From contig NZ_QQBA01000003.1 in assembly GCF_003350545.1 (NCBI RefSeq), positions 186,001-250,000 of the forward strand: 64,000 bases of DNA, given 5' to 3'. Shown here piece after piece: positions 35,100-42,884 of the stretch. This DNA is from Flavobacterium glaciei (GTDB taxonomy: Bacteria; Bacteroidota; Bacteroidia; Flavobacteriales; Flavobacteriaceae). The position numbers and the translations under genes were made by a program. The notes below the pieces were generated by a model. That model made no database searches and had not been told where the DNA came from. It was given only the letters and a program-made list of their open reading frames with translations. Every line of letters begins with the position of its first letter. The first letter of the stretch is position 1.

Positions 35100-35177
35100 A
35101 TGAAAAATCGATTTGAAAAATTTTATGATTATTTATCGCGATTGCTATTCGGGGGAAAAAGCATTGCAAATTATTAA
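35100..35177 (+). CDS. possible micro-ORF (25 residues)
   Basis: In the 448-base gap 34838-35285, an ATG opens a 25-codon frame: MKNRFEKFYDYLSRLLFGGK then SIANY. It is basic at the N-terminus and amphipathic (FYDYLSRLLFG). A strong hairpin with a T-run follows at 35239-35277, which would fit a short independent transcript. There is no clear TAnnTTTG box just upstream, and no family is recognised. It could also be chance or a small RNA gene. Nothing else was seen in this gap. Confidence 0.3.
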   Translation: MKNRFEKFYDYLSRLLFGGKSIANY

Positions 35178-35238
35178 TTTTTTTTACCAGTATTCAAATG
35201 TGTATGAATTAAAACTACTTTAACACTAGAAAAAAAAG

Positions 35239-35277
35239 ACACATTGCAGATTCATTTTGAATTTGTAATGTGTTTTT
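35239..35277. terminator. bidirectional terminator before truB
   Basis: ACACATTGCAGATT (35239-35252) and AATTTGTAATGTGT (35260-35273) pair over 14 bases with two G-U-type mismatches. TTTTT follows on the plus strand and CTTTTTTT on the minus strand, so it can end truB and any plus-strand transcript from the gap. Confidence 0.75.
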
Positions 35278-35285
35278 AATTTTAA

Positions 35286-35987
35286 TTATATTCCTTCAGT
35301 TAGACTCTCCTCAAATAAAGTAACATCCATTGCATCAGTGACTTTGTAATCTCCAATTTTTGTACGGCGCAAAGCTGTTAAATGCGAACCCGAATTCATA
35401 GCTTTTCCAAAATCAAAAGCTAGGGAACGAATGTATGTTCCTTTGCTGCAAACAACTCTAAAATCAATTTCAGGAAGTGCGATTCTAGTAATTTCAAATT
35501 CATGAATGGTTGTTTTTCTGGTCGCAATTTCAATGGTTTCTCCCGCTCTGGCGTGTTCGTATAAGCGAACACCATCTTTTTTTATAGCCGAATAAATAGG
35601 TGGTTTTTGATTGATTTCTCCCAGAAATTGTTTGACAGTTTCATGAATTAAAGTTTCGTCAATATGTTCCGTTGGGAAAGTTTGGTCTATTTCCGTTTCT
35701 AAATCATACGAAGGCGTTGTTGCTCCAATGTAGAAAGTTCCCGTATATTCTTTAGCTTGTCCTTGAAGCTCAGTAATTCTTTTGGTGAATTTCCCAGTAC
35801 AAACTAACAATAATCCACTTGCTAAAGGATCTAAAGTTCCAGCGTGACCAATCTTGAATTTTTTAGGCAAATTCAGTTTGGTAATTAATGCCCATTTCAA
35901 TTTATTTACCGCCTGAAACGAAGTCCAATTCAAGGGTTTGTCGATGAGTAGAATTTGTCCTGATTGGTAATCTTCAGCTGTCTTCAA
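35286..35987 (-). CDS. truB: tRNA pseudouridine(55) synthase
   Basis: TruB isomerises U55 in the T-loop of tRNAs. The catalytic Asp is residue 53 in GHAGTLDPLASGLL. DKPLNWTSFQAVNKL and CSKGTYIRSLAFDFG are the other family motifs. At 233 residues it lacks the C-terminal PUA domain of E. coli TruB (314), as is common in Bacteroidota. It is the last gene of ftsX-DUF3098-uppP-truB, six bases after uppP. Confidence 0.95.
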   Translation of the reverse strand: MKTAEDYQSGQILLIDKPLNWTSFQAVNKLKWALITKLNLPKKFKIGHAGTLDPLASGLLLVCTGKFTKRITELQGQAKEYTGTFYIGATTPSYDLETEIDQTFPTEHIDETLIHETVKQFLGEINQKPPIYSAIKKDGVRLYEHARAGETIEIATRKTTIHEFEITRIALPEIDFRVVCSKGTYIRSLAFDFGKAMNSGSHLTALRRTKIGDYKVTDAMDVTLFEESLTEGI

Positions 35988-35993
35988 AGGAAT

Positions 35994-36815
35994 TTATTTA
36001 ATGTATGAAAAGTAGATCAATAAAAAGATTCCTACTATTATTCGGTACCAACCCCAAGGTTTAAAACCGTATTTTTTGATGATTTCAATAAAAAATTTAA
36101 TAGCTATTATGGCAACTATAAAAGCAACTACGTTTCCTATCAAGAATAATTGTATGTTTTCGTTTGATTTCAAAATCAATTCGTAGCCTTTCATTTGTGA
36201 TGTTTCGTAGGTTTTCAAGAATACGGAATAGCAGGTTACTGCCATCATAGTAGGAACCGCCAAGAAGAAAGAGAATTCCGCTGCCGCGTGACGTGTTAAT
36301 CCTTGTTGCATTCCTCCAATAATCGAAGCAGCAGAACGACTTGTGCCAGGCATCATTGCTAAACATTGCCAAAAACCAATCGTTACAGCTTTCTTTACCG
36401 TGATATCCTCTTCTTTAAGAACCGTCGGACTTTGAAAACGACTGTCTATAAAAAGTAAAATTACACCACCTAAAATCAATACAATCGCTATGGGAATTGG
36501 ATCGCCAAGAACTGCTTCAATTTTATCATCGAATAATTTTCCTAAAACCAAAGCTGGAAATACGGCATAAACAAGTTTTAGATAAAAACTGATGGCAACA
36601 CTTTTTGAAGAAAAATCAAAAAACTTCTTCCAATACAAAACAACAACCGCCAAAATAGCCCCAAATTGTATAGAAACTTGAAATAGCTTTACAAAATCAT
36701 CCTCTTGAATTCCAAAATAGGAACTCATAAAAATCATGTGAGCGGTTGAGGAAACAGGAAGATATTCTGTTAATCCTTCGATAACAGCAATCAAAAACGC
36801 TTGTAAAGTATTCAT
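35994..36815 (-). CDS. uppP: undecaprenyl-diphosphatase
   Basis: UppP (BacA) dephosphorylates undecaprenyl pyrophosphate to recycle the lipid carrier for peptidoglycan and other wall polymers. Polytopic membrane protein of 273 residues. The two active-site motifs are EGLTEYLPVSSTAHM near residue 14 and PGTSRSAASI near residue 130. The stop is six bases before truB and the start abuts the DUF3098 stop codon directly, pointing to tight co-translation. Confidence 0.95.
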   Translation of the reverse strand: MNTLQAFLIAVIEGLTEYLPVSSTAHMIFMSSYFGIQEDDFVKLFQVSIQFGAILAVVVLYWKKFFDFSSKSVAISFYLKLVYAVFPALVLGKLFDDKIEAVLGDPIPIAIVLILGGVILLFIDSRFQSPTVLKEEDITVKKAVTIGFWQCLAMMPGTSRSAASIIGGMQQGLTRHAAAEFSFFLAVPTMMAVTCYSVFLKTYETSQMKGYELILKSNENIQLFLIGNVVAFIVAIIAIKFFIEIIKKYGFKPWGWYRIIVGIFLLIYFSYIK

Positions 36816-37058
36816 TTATGCTTTTTTGGGATTCTTAAGAATGGCATAAATGGTAATTCCAAAACCGATTAAAACGGTTGTTGGTGCCAATCGGATTCTT
36901 CTAAAATTGAAAATCTCTTCATTGAAAACATTTGGATCATCACTTCCTCCGCCGGCCATTAAAATAAATCCCAAGGCAATTACTACTATCCCAATTAATA
37001 GGATTTGATAGTTTATTTTATCAAAAAGAAATTCTGGTTTTTGATTGTTATTTTCCAT
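36816..37058 (-). CDS. DUF3098 membrane protein
   Basis: An 80-residue protein with two membrane helices (about 16-36 and 58-75) separated by a loop containing GGSDDPNVFNEEIFNFRRI. This matches DUF3098, a Bacteroidota family usually found between ftsX and uppP, as here. The conserved setting suggests a role in division or wall-precursor recycling, but there is no direct evidence. Its stop abuts the uppP start with no gap. Confidence 0.85.
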   Translation of the reverse strand: MENNNQKPEFLFDKINYQILLIGIVVIALGFILMAGGGSDDPNVFNEEIFNFRRIRLAPTTVLIGFGITIYAILKNPKKA

Positions 37059-37139
37059 TTATGCTGAATTTAATTCAGTATCACTACTAACTGTTATTTT
37101 ATCAATTTTTTTTCTGAACACTGCAACTGAACAATAATA

Positions 37140-38015
37140 CTAATAAAGATCGTCCGTTCTTAAATTCAAGAAGCGTTGAGTTGCAAAATAGGTGCTCAAC
37201 CAGGTAATCAATATTCCAACTCCTAATACACCTAATAATACTAGAGCTATCAAAGCTTTATCGTCAAGTATACCTAGACTTGGGAAATTTGTTTGAACGT
37301 AAATCAAAACACCAATTAATGCAATAATTGCAAGTCCTGCGCCTATCATTCCTAGTTTTATACTGCGCATTACAAATGGTTTTCTGATAAAAGCTTTTGT
37401 TGCTCCTACCATTTGCATGGTTTTGATGATAAAACGGTTGGAGTGTATCGATAAACGTAATGAACTATTAATTAGCAAAACTGCAATAACAGCAAGAAAT
37501 CCGCTGATTATTAAAATCCACATACTCACTTTTTTGATGTTATCGTTCACTAAATTCACTAATTGTTTGTCATATACAATGTCTGAAATCATTGCGTTTT
37601 TGCGTAAGCCAGCTTCAATTTTTGTGATGCTGTCTTTAATTACATAATCTCCTTTTAAGTGTATATCGTAGGAGTTTTGTAATGGATTTTCACCCAGAAA
37701 TTCCATAAAATCTTCACCAATAATATCGGTATGTTCTTTAGCAGCAGCTTCTTTGGTTACATAAGCGTAGGATTTCACGAATGGACTCGCTTTTATTTGG
37801 GTTCCAAAAGCTTTCACAATACTGTCATTGGCTTCATTCTTAAAAAAAACCGTCATGGCAATATTTTCTTTGAAATCGTTGGCTAATTTTTTAGAATTTA
37901 TAATGAAAAGTCCCAATATTCCTAATAGAAATAAAACTAAGAATACACTTAGCACTACTGAAAAATAAGAGGAAATTAACCTGCGTTTTTGAAAATTATC
38001 AAAGGAAGAACTCAT
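37140..38015 (-). CDS. ftsX: cell division ABC transporter permease-like protein FtsX
   Basis: FtsX works with the ATPase FtsE to activate wall hydrolases at the septum. The 291-residue protein has one N-terminal helix (about 20-42), an extracytoplasmic domain (about 45-165) and three C-terminal helices (about 170-190, 220-240, 255-280). QMVGATKAFIRKPFVMRS is the conserved loop before helix 3. No ftsE gene is adjacent, as is usual in Bacteroidota. It heads the ftsX-DUF3098-uppP-truB transcript and diverges from leuS. Confidence 0.9.
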   Translation of the reverse strand: MSSSFDNFQKRRLISSYFSVVLSVFLVLFLLGILGLFIINSKKLANDFKENIAMTVFFKNEANDSIVKAFGTQIKASPFVKSYAYVTKEAAAKEHTDIIGEDFMEFLGENPLQNSYDIHLKGDYVIKDSITKIEAGLRKNAMISDIVYDKQLVNLVNDNIKKVSMWILIISGFLAVIAVLLINSSLRLSIHSNRFIIKTMQMVGATKAFIRKPFVMRSIKLGMIGAGLAIIALIGVLIYVQTNFPSLGILDDKALIALVLLGVLGVGILITWLSTYFATQRFLNLRTDDLY

Positions 38016-38185
38016 AGTTTATTGAAATTATTGGGTAAAAATAATAAAGAATTTCTTTATTTAAAGTTAATAACGTTCAAAGTTTCAACTTTCGTACAAT
38101 AAACGTAAATTTGGCATCTAAAAATAGTCATCGTGAGAAAGCTTTCGCAGCTTTGTCCCTTTGCAACTTTGCAACTTTTATAGAA

Positions 38186-41100
38186 ATGAAATACAATCCG
38201 AACGAAATAGAGGCCAAATGGCAGAAATATTGGTTAGAAAACCAAACTTTTAAAGCTGAAAATAACTCAGACAAACCTAAATATTACGTACTTGATATGT
38301 TTCCTTATCCATCCGGAGCGGGATTGCACGTAGGGCATCCACTGGGATATATTGCTTCTGATGTGTATTCAAGATACAAAAGACACCAAGGTTTTAATGT
38401 GTTACACCCTATGGGCTATGACAGTTTTGGATTGCCTGCGGAACAATACGCCATTCAAACGGGTCAGCGTCCGGAAGATACGACTCGTGTAAATATTGAC
38501 GGAGGAACGGATAAAGAAGGAAATAAAATTGCAGGTTACAGAAAGCAACTGGACAAAATAGGATTCTCTTTTGATTGGAGTCGCGAAGTGCGTACTTCAA
38601 ATCCAGATTATTACAAGCATACACAATGGATTTTTATCCAACTATTCAATTCTTGGTACAATAAAAGCAGCGATAAAGCGGAGGATATTTCGACTTTGGT
38701 TTCTATTTTTTCAACAGAAGGAAATGCAAATGTCAATGCGGTTTGCGATGAAAATATTGAGGGTTTTTCAGCCGAAGAGTGGAACGCTTACACAAAAGAA
38801 CAGCAGGAAAAAATCCTTTTGCAATACAGATTGACCTATTTAGCGGAGACAGAAGTTAACTGGTGTCCAGGATTAGGAACGGTTTTGGCAAATGACGAAA
38901 TCGTAAATGGTGTTTCAGAACGTGGTGGTTTTACCGTTGTGCGCAAGAAAATGACCCAATGGAGTATGCGAATTTCGGCTTATGCGGAACGTTTATTACA
39001 AGGTTTAAATGATATTGATTGGAGTGAAAGCATCAAGGAAAGCCAAAGAAACTGGATTGGGAAATCCGTTGGAGCGACTGTTTCTTTTAAAGTCAAAAGT
39101 CGAAAGTCGGAAGTAGAAAGTGAGCAACAATATATAGATGTTTTCACAACACGTCCAGATACTATTTTTGGTGTTACGTTTATGACATTGGCGCCAGAGC
39201 ATGAATTAGTTTCGCAAATAACTACTGCAGAACAAAAAGAGGAGGTAGATGCCTATATAGAAAAAACCTCAAAACGTTCCGAAAGAGAACGTATGGCCGA
39301 TGTAAAAACCATTTCTGGAGTATTTACAGGTGCGTTTGCGGAACATCCGTTTACTAAAGAACCAATTCCGGTTTGGATTGGTGATTATGTCCTTGCAGGT
39401 TACGGAACAGGCGCGGTTATGGCGGTTCCTTGTGGTGACGAAAGAGATTATGCTTTTGCGAATTTCTTCAAAGGACAACAAGGTATGTCAGCCATTAAAA
39501 ACATTTTTGATAAAGATATATCTGAAGCTGCTTTTGGAGCCAAAGAGGGTTTTCAATTAGTAGATTCTGATTTTCTAAATGGATTAGATTACAAAAAAGG
39601 AACTCAAAAAGTAATTGAAGAATTAGAAAAATTAAACCAAGGAAAAGGAAAAACAAATTACCGTTTGCGTGATGCTGTTTTCTCTCGCCAGCGTTATTGG
39701 GGAGAACCGTTTCCTGTATATTATGTAAATGGTTTGCCACAAATGATTGATGCGCAACATTTGCCAATCATCTTACCAGAAGTAGAAAAATATTTACCAA
39801 CCGAAGACGGTCTACCACCTTTAGGAAACGCTACGGTTTGGGCTTGGGATAGTGTAAATAACAAAGTGGTTTCTACGGATCTAGTCAACCCGAGCGCAGT
39901 CGAGGGTCAAACAATATTCCCATTAGAATTGAACACAATGCCAGGTTGGGCGGGAAGTTCATGGTATTGGATGCGATATATGGATGCGCACAATGAGAAT
40001 GAATTTGCGAGCAAAGACGCTTTGGCATATTGGGAAAGCGTGGATTTATACATTGGCGGAAGCGAACACGCAACAGGTCACTTGTTATACTCTCGTTTTT
40101 GGAACAAATTCCTAAAAGACAAAGGTTTTGCACCAACCGAAGAACCATTCAAAAAATTGATTAATCAGGGAATGATTTTGGGAACGAGTGCTTTTGTTTA
40201 TAGGGTTATGCCTTCGGTAACGGTAAAGAAATTAACTGACGAAGGAGACCTAGACAAAGTGGTGCATAATAAATATTTTATTTCTAAAAATATATTCTCT
40301 GAAGTTCAATCAGGGAATTATAAAAATATAGAATCAATAATTATTAATGTAAAAAAGAACTATGCTGAACAAGGCTTTGTTGTTGATTGGAACTTTGTAA
40401 AGACAAACTTTAATCCTATTCACGCCGATGTTTCAATGGTTAATTCTTCTGATGAGTTAGACATTGAACGCTTCAAAGCGTGGAGAGAAGATTACGTTGA
40501 TGCTGAATTTATTTTAGATGAAAATGGAAAATACATTGTAGGTCGCGAGGTTGAAAAAATGTCAAAATCCAAATACAATGTAGTTACTCCGGATGATATT
40601 TGTAATGAATACGGAGCGGATACGTTGCGTTTGTATGAAATGTTCTTAGGACCATTAGAACAAGCTAAACCTTGGAACACGGCAGGAATTTCGGGAGTTT
40701 TTGGTTTCTTAAAAAAACTGTGTCGTTTGTATTTTGATGAAAATGGTTTGATTATTACTAATGACGAACCAACGAAAGACAACTTAAAATCATTGCATAA
40801 AACCATCAAAAAAGTGGCGGAAGATATTGAAGGTTTCTCTTTTAATACGTCGGTTTCACAGTTTATGATTTGTGTAAACGAATTGTCTGCTCAAAACTGT
40901 CATTCACGAGCTATCTTAGAACCTTTAGCAATTGTGATTTCGCCTTATGCGCCGCACATCGCCGAAGAATTATGGTCGTTATTAGGAAATACAGGTTCAG
41001 TTGCAACGGTTGCTTTTCCTGTTTTTGAAGCTAAATATTTAGTAGAGAGCGAAAAGGAATACCCAGTTTCTTTCAACGGAAAAATGCGTTTCACGATGGT

Positions 41101-41236
41101 TTTACCTTTGGATTTAACCAAGGAACAAATCGAGGAAATCGTAATGAAAGATGAAAGAACTATCAAACAATTAGAAGGTAGAACGCCAAATAAGGTAATC
41201 ATTGTTCCCGGGAAAATCATCAATTTGGTGGGATAG
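38186..41236 (+). CDS. leuS: leucyl-tRNA synthetase
   Basis: LeuRS charges tRNA-Leu and edits mischarged products. HIGH motif HVGH (PYPSGAGLHVGHPLGY) and KMSKS motif KMSKSKYN are intact, as is TTRPDTIFG of the CP1 editing domain. The ATG at 38186 (MKYNPNEIEAKWQKYW) is the family start; a TTG at 38111 adds 25 non-conserved residues. 1016 residues is long compared with 860 in E. coli. Extra length includes a Flavobacteria-type insert (about 165-225), repeat-derived stretches at residues 302-312 and 568-575, and a long linker before KMSKS (about 675-755). Confidence 0.96.
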   Translation: MKYNPNEIEAKWQKYWLENQTFKAENNSDKPKYYVLDMFPYPSGAGLHVGHPLGYIASDVYSRYKRHQGFNVLHPMGYDSFGLPAEQYAIQTGQRPEDTTRVNIDGGTDKEGNKIAGYRKQLDKIGFSFDWSREVRTSNPDYYKHTQWIFIQLFNSWYNKSSDKAEDISTLVSIFSTEGNANVNAVCDENIEGFSAEEWNAYTKEQQEKILLQYRLTYLAETEVNWCPGLGTVLANDEIVNGVSERGGFTVVRKKMTQWSMRISAYAERLLQGLNDIDWSESIKESQRNWIGKSVGATVSFKVKSRKSEVESEQQYIDVFTTRPDTIFGVTFMTLAPEHELVSQITTAEQKEEVDAYIEKTSKRSERERMADVKTISGVFTGAFAEHPFTKEPIPVWIGDYVLAGYGTGAVMAVPCGDERDYAFANFFKGQQGMSAIKNIFDKDISEAAFGAKEGFQLVDSDFLNGLDYKKGTQKVIEELEKLNQGKGKTNYRLRDAVFSRQRYWGEPFPVYYVNGLPQMIDAQHLPIILPEVEKYLPTEDGLPPLGNATVWAWDSVNNKVVSTDLVNPSAVEGQTIFPLELNTMPGWAGSSWYWMRYMDAHNENEFASKDALAYWESVDLYIGGSEHATGHLLYSRFWNKFLKDKGFAPTEEPFKKLINQGMILGTSAFVYRVMPSVTVKKLTDEGDLDKVVHNKYFISKNIFSEVQSGNYKNIESIIINVKKNYAEQGFVVDWNFVKTNFNPIHADVSMVNSSDELDIERFKAWREDYVDAEFILDENGKYIVGREVEKMSKSKYNVVTPDDICNEYGADTLRLYEMFLGPLEQAKPWNTAGISGVFGFLKKLCRLYFDENGLIITNDEPTKDNLKSLHKTIKKVAEDIEGFSFNTSVSQFMICVNELSAQNCHSRAILEPLAIVISPYAPHIAEELWSLLGNTGSVATVAFPVFEAKYLVESEKEYPVSFNGKMRFTMVLPLDLTKEQIEEIVMKDERTIKQLEGRTPNKVIIVPGKIINLVG
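39089..39121 (+). repeat. AAAGTCG-type repeat inside leuS
   Basis: A run of AAAGTCA/AAAGTCG-like words translated in frame as KVKSRKSEVES (about residues 302-312), located between VSF and YIDVFTTRPDT, a surface loop at the start of the editing domain. The word resembles short intergenic repeats of Flavobacterium. Confidence 0.55.
39889..39906 (+). repeat. GAGCGCAGTCGAG repeat inside leuS
   Basis: CCCGAGCGCAGTCGAGGG, translated as part of NPSAVEGQ (about residues 568-575). The 13-base core also forms the intergenic hairpin at 12398-12441. It lies in a loop between STDLV and TIFPLELNTMPGW. Confidence 0.6.
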
Positions 41237-41262
41237 GTATTCAATATTGCTATAATCATATT

Positions 41263-41296
41263 AATCCAAATTCTATTTTTAGAATTTGGATTTTTT
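41263..41296 (+). terminator. leuS terminator
   Basis: AATCCAAATTCT (41263-41274), loop ATTTTT, AGAATTTGGATT (41281-41292), then TTTT. Perfect 12 bp stem, 26 bases after the leuS stop. Confidence 0.88.
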
Positions 41297-41310
41297 GATT
41301 CTAATAAATA

Positions 41311-41352
41311 AAAATCTGCGTAAATCCGTTTCATCTGCGTTATCTGTGTTCC
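41311..41352. repeat. TCTGCGTAAAT-type intergenic repeat
   Basis: Words AAAATCTGCGTAAATCCG, TCATCTGCG and TTATCTGTG follow each other. This matches a short repeat style often seen between genes in Bacteroidota. It lies between the leuS terminator and the zinc peptidase gene. Confidence 0.4.
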
Positions 41353-41445
41353 ATTTTACCAATGCCAAATTGACATTTTTGCAAATTGGTTCAAAATTTG
41401 CTATTTCTTTACTAACTTTAATAAAAATCTAAAAAAAACAAAAAT

Positions 41446-42135
41446 ATGGGAATGGGTTATTTGATACTTGCAGGAGCAATCATGCTTTTCAGCTGGTTAG
41501 TTAGTTCAAGACTAAAAAGCAAATTTGAACATTATTCTAAATTACAATTACAAAACGGGATGTCTGGCGCAGAAATAGCCGAAAAAATGCTTGCCGATAA
41601 CGGAATTCGTGATGTAAGAGTAATCTCGACACCGGGACGTTTGACGGATCATTACAATCCAACAGATAAAACCGTGAATCTAAGTGAGGCAGTGTACAAC
41701 CAGCGTAATGCCGCTGCAGCTGCCGTAGCTGCGCACGAATGTGGGCATGCGGTGCAACATGCTGTGGGGTATGAGTGGCTTACTATGAGGTCTAAATTAG
41801 TTCCTGTTGTAAACGTAGCCTCTAGTTATATGCAGTGGATTCTACTTGCAGGAATCTTAATGATTAAGACTTTTCCAGGATTATTATTAGTTGGGATTAT
41901 CATTTTTGCTGCAACAACTTTGTTTTCAATTGTCACTTTGCCAGTCGAGTATGACGCAAGTAATCGTGCTTTGGCTTGGTTAGAAAACAAAAGAATGCTT
42001 ACGCCTCAAGAGCAGGCTGGAGCCAAAGATTCTCTTAAATGGGCAGCCAGAACCTATGTAGTAGCCGCATTAGGCTCGATAGCAACTTTGTTGTATTATA
42101 TTTCGATTTACATGGGCGGAAGCAGAAGAGATTAG
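41446..42135 (+). CDS. membrane zinc metallopeptidase, YugP-like
   Basis: Membrane protein of 229 residues from the putative neutral zinc metallopeptidase family (YugP). The zinc motif HECGH is at residues 97-101 (His97, Glu98, His101). Helices lie at about 4-20, 125-165 and 200-222; the VEYDASNRALAWL segment likely carries the third ligand. Related proteins stand alone in many phyla and their substrates are unknown. It is a single-gene unit followed by a strong terminator. Confidence 0.88.
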   Translation: MGMGYLILAGAIMLFSWLVSSRLKSKFEHYSKLQLQNGMSGAEIAEKMLADNGIRDVRVISTPGRLTDHYNPTDKTVNLSEAVYNQRNAAAAAVAAHECGHAVQHAVGYEWLTMRSKLVPVVNVASSYMQWILLAGILMIKTFPGLLLVGIIIFAATTLFSIVTLPVEYDASNRALAWLENKRMLTPQEQAGAKDSLKWAARTYVVAALGSIATLLYYISIYMGGSRRD

Positions 42136-42253
42136 ACTGTTAGATATTTAGACTGCTTAGATAATTAGAAAAGCCGTTTGTTTGTAAGCAAACGGCTTTT
42201 TTATTTGTGCTTATGATCTAACAATCTAAAAATCCAATTATCTAAAAATCTAA
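42131..42253. repeat. TCTAA-type repeat arms flanking a terminator
   Basis: Left arm 42132-42169 (TTAGACTGTTAGATATTTAG...) and right arm 42215-42253 (GATCTAACAATCTAAAAATC...) are inverted, with several mismatches, around the 42169-42200 hairpin. Same word family as 32491-32543. The left arm starts at the peptidase stop and the right arm reaches the lrp stop codon. Confidence 0.55.
42169..42202 (+). terminator. terminator after the zinc peptidase gene
   Basis: AAAAGCCGTTTG (42169-42180), an 8-base loop, CAAACGGCTTTT (42189-42200), then TT. Perfect 12 bp stem with A- and T-rich flanks, probably serving both convergent genes. Confidence 0.88.
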
Positions 42254-42720
42254 AGCTGAATCTGTCTGTCGATTTGTTGGTCTAAGGAAATGAAGGTTTC
42301 TGTTCTGGAAACGCCTTCTATCGCTTGGATTTTAGTATTGAGCAAGTGCATTAAATGTTCGTTATCACGACAAATAATTTTTATCAGAATCGACCAGTTT
42401 CCTGTGGTATAATGGCATTCTAGTACTTCCGGGATTTTCTTTAAATCACGTACTGCTTCCGGATTTCGGGCGGCTTTGTCCAGATAAATCCCAACAAAAG
42501 CCATCGTATTATAGCCCAGAATTTTATTGTTTACCGTAAATTTTGATCCCGAAATAACACCTGATTGCTCTAGTTTTCGCAATCTTTGATGAATTGCCGC
42601 TCCAGAAATTCCTATTTTATTGGCGATTTGAAGAATTGGTTTTCGGGCATCTTCCATCAGGTCGCGTAATATTTCTTTATCGATACCGTCAATTTCTACT
42701 ATTAGGGAATTGATTTTCAT
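42250..42720 (-). CDS. Lrp/AsnC-family transcriptional regulator
   Basis: A 156-residue feast/famine regulator. The N-terminal helix-turn-helix covers about residues 13-60 (DKEILRDLMEDARKPILQIANKIGISGAAIHQRLRKLEQSGVI, in three parts) and the C-terminal RAM ligand domain about 70-150. Proteins of this group form octamers and bind amino acids. A perfect palindrome lies 14 bases upstream of the start, a likely autoregulatory operator. The neighbouring genes do not indicate the effector or regulon. Confidence 0.93.
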   Translation of the reverse strand: MKINSLIVEIDGIDKEILRDLMEDARKPILQIANKIGISGAAIHQRLRKLEQSGVISGSKFTVNNKILGYNTMAFVGIYLDKAARNPEAVRDLKKIPEVLECHYTTGNWSILIKIICRDNEHLMHLLNTKIQAIEGVSRTETFISLDQQIDRQIQL

Positions 42721-42733
42721 GAGTTATAATTTT

Positions 42734-42757
42734 AAACTAAAATTAGTATTTTAGTTT
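42734..42757 (-). promoter_or_regulatory. palindromic operator candidate upstream of the lrp-type gene
   Basis: AAACTAAAAT (42734-42743), four bases, ATTTTAGTTT (42748-42757): a perfect 24-base palindrome beginning 14 bases before the start codon. Size and AT-rich centre fit Lrp/AsnC sites, so it is a good candidate for negative autoregulation. Confidence 0.55.
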
Positions 42758-42833
42758 GAATTGATAACAAAATTTAAGTAAAAACGATTAGTGTAAAGAG
42801 TAAGTTACATTTTTTATATTTTACGTCATAAAA

Positions 42834-42860
42834 AAAGCCATTCGGATTGCGAATGGCTTT
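42834..42860 (-). terminator. hemD terminator
   Basis: AAAGCCATTCG (42834-42844), loop GATTG, CGAATGGCTTT (42850-42860); on the minus strand followed by TTTT. Perfect 11 bp stem. Confidence 0.85.
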
Positions 42861-42884
42861 GATTGTATCTGAAAAGTAATTTTT

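Noticed and set aside
38111..38185. Extended N-terminus for LeuRS from a TTG codon
   Set aside because: The sequence is made of repeat-like words (CTTTGCAACTTTGC) and lies before the conserved MKYNPNEIEAKWQKYW start.
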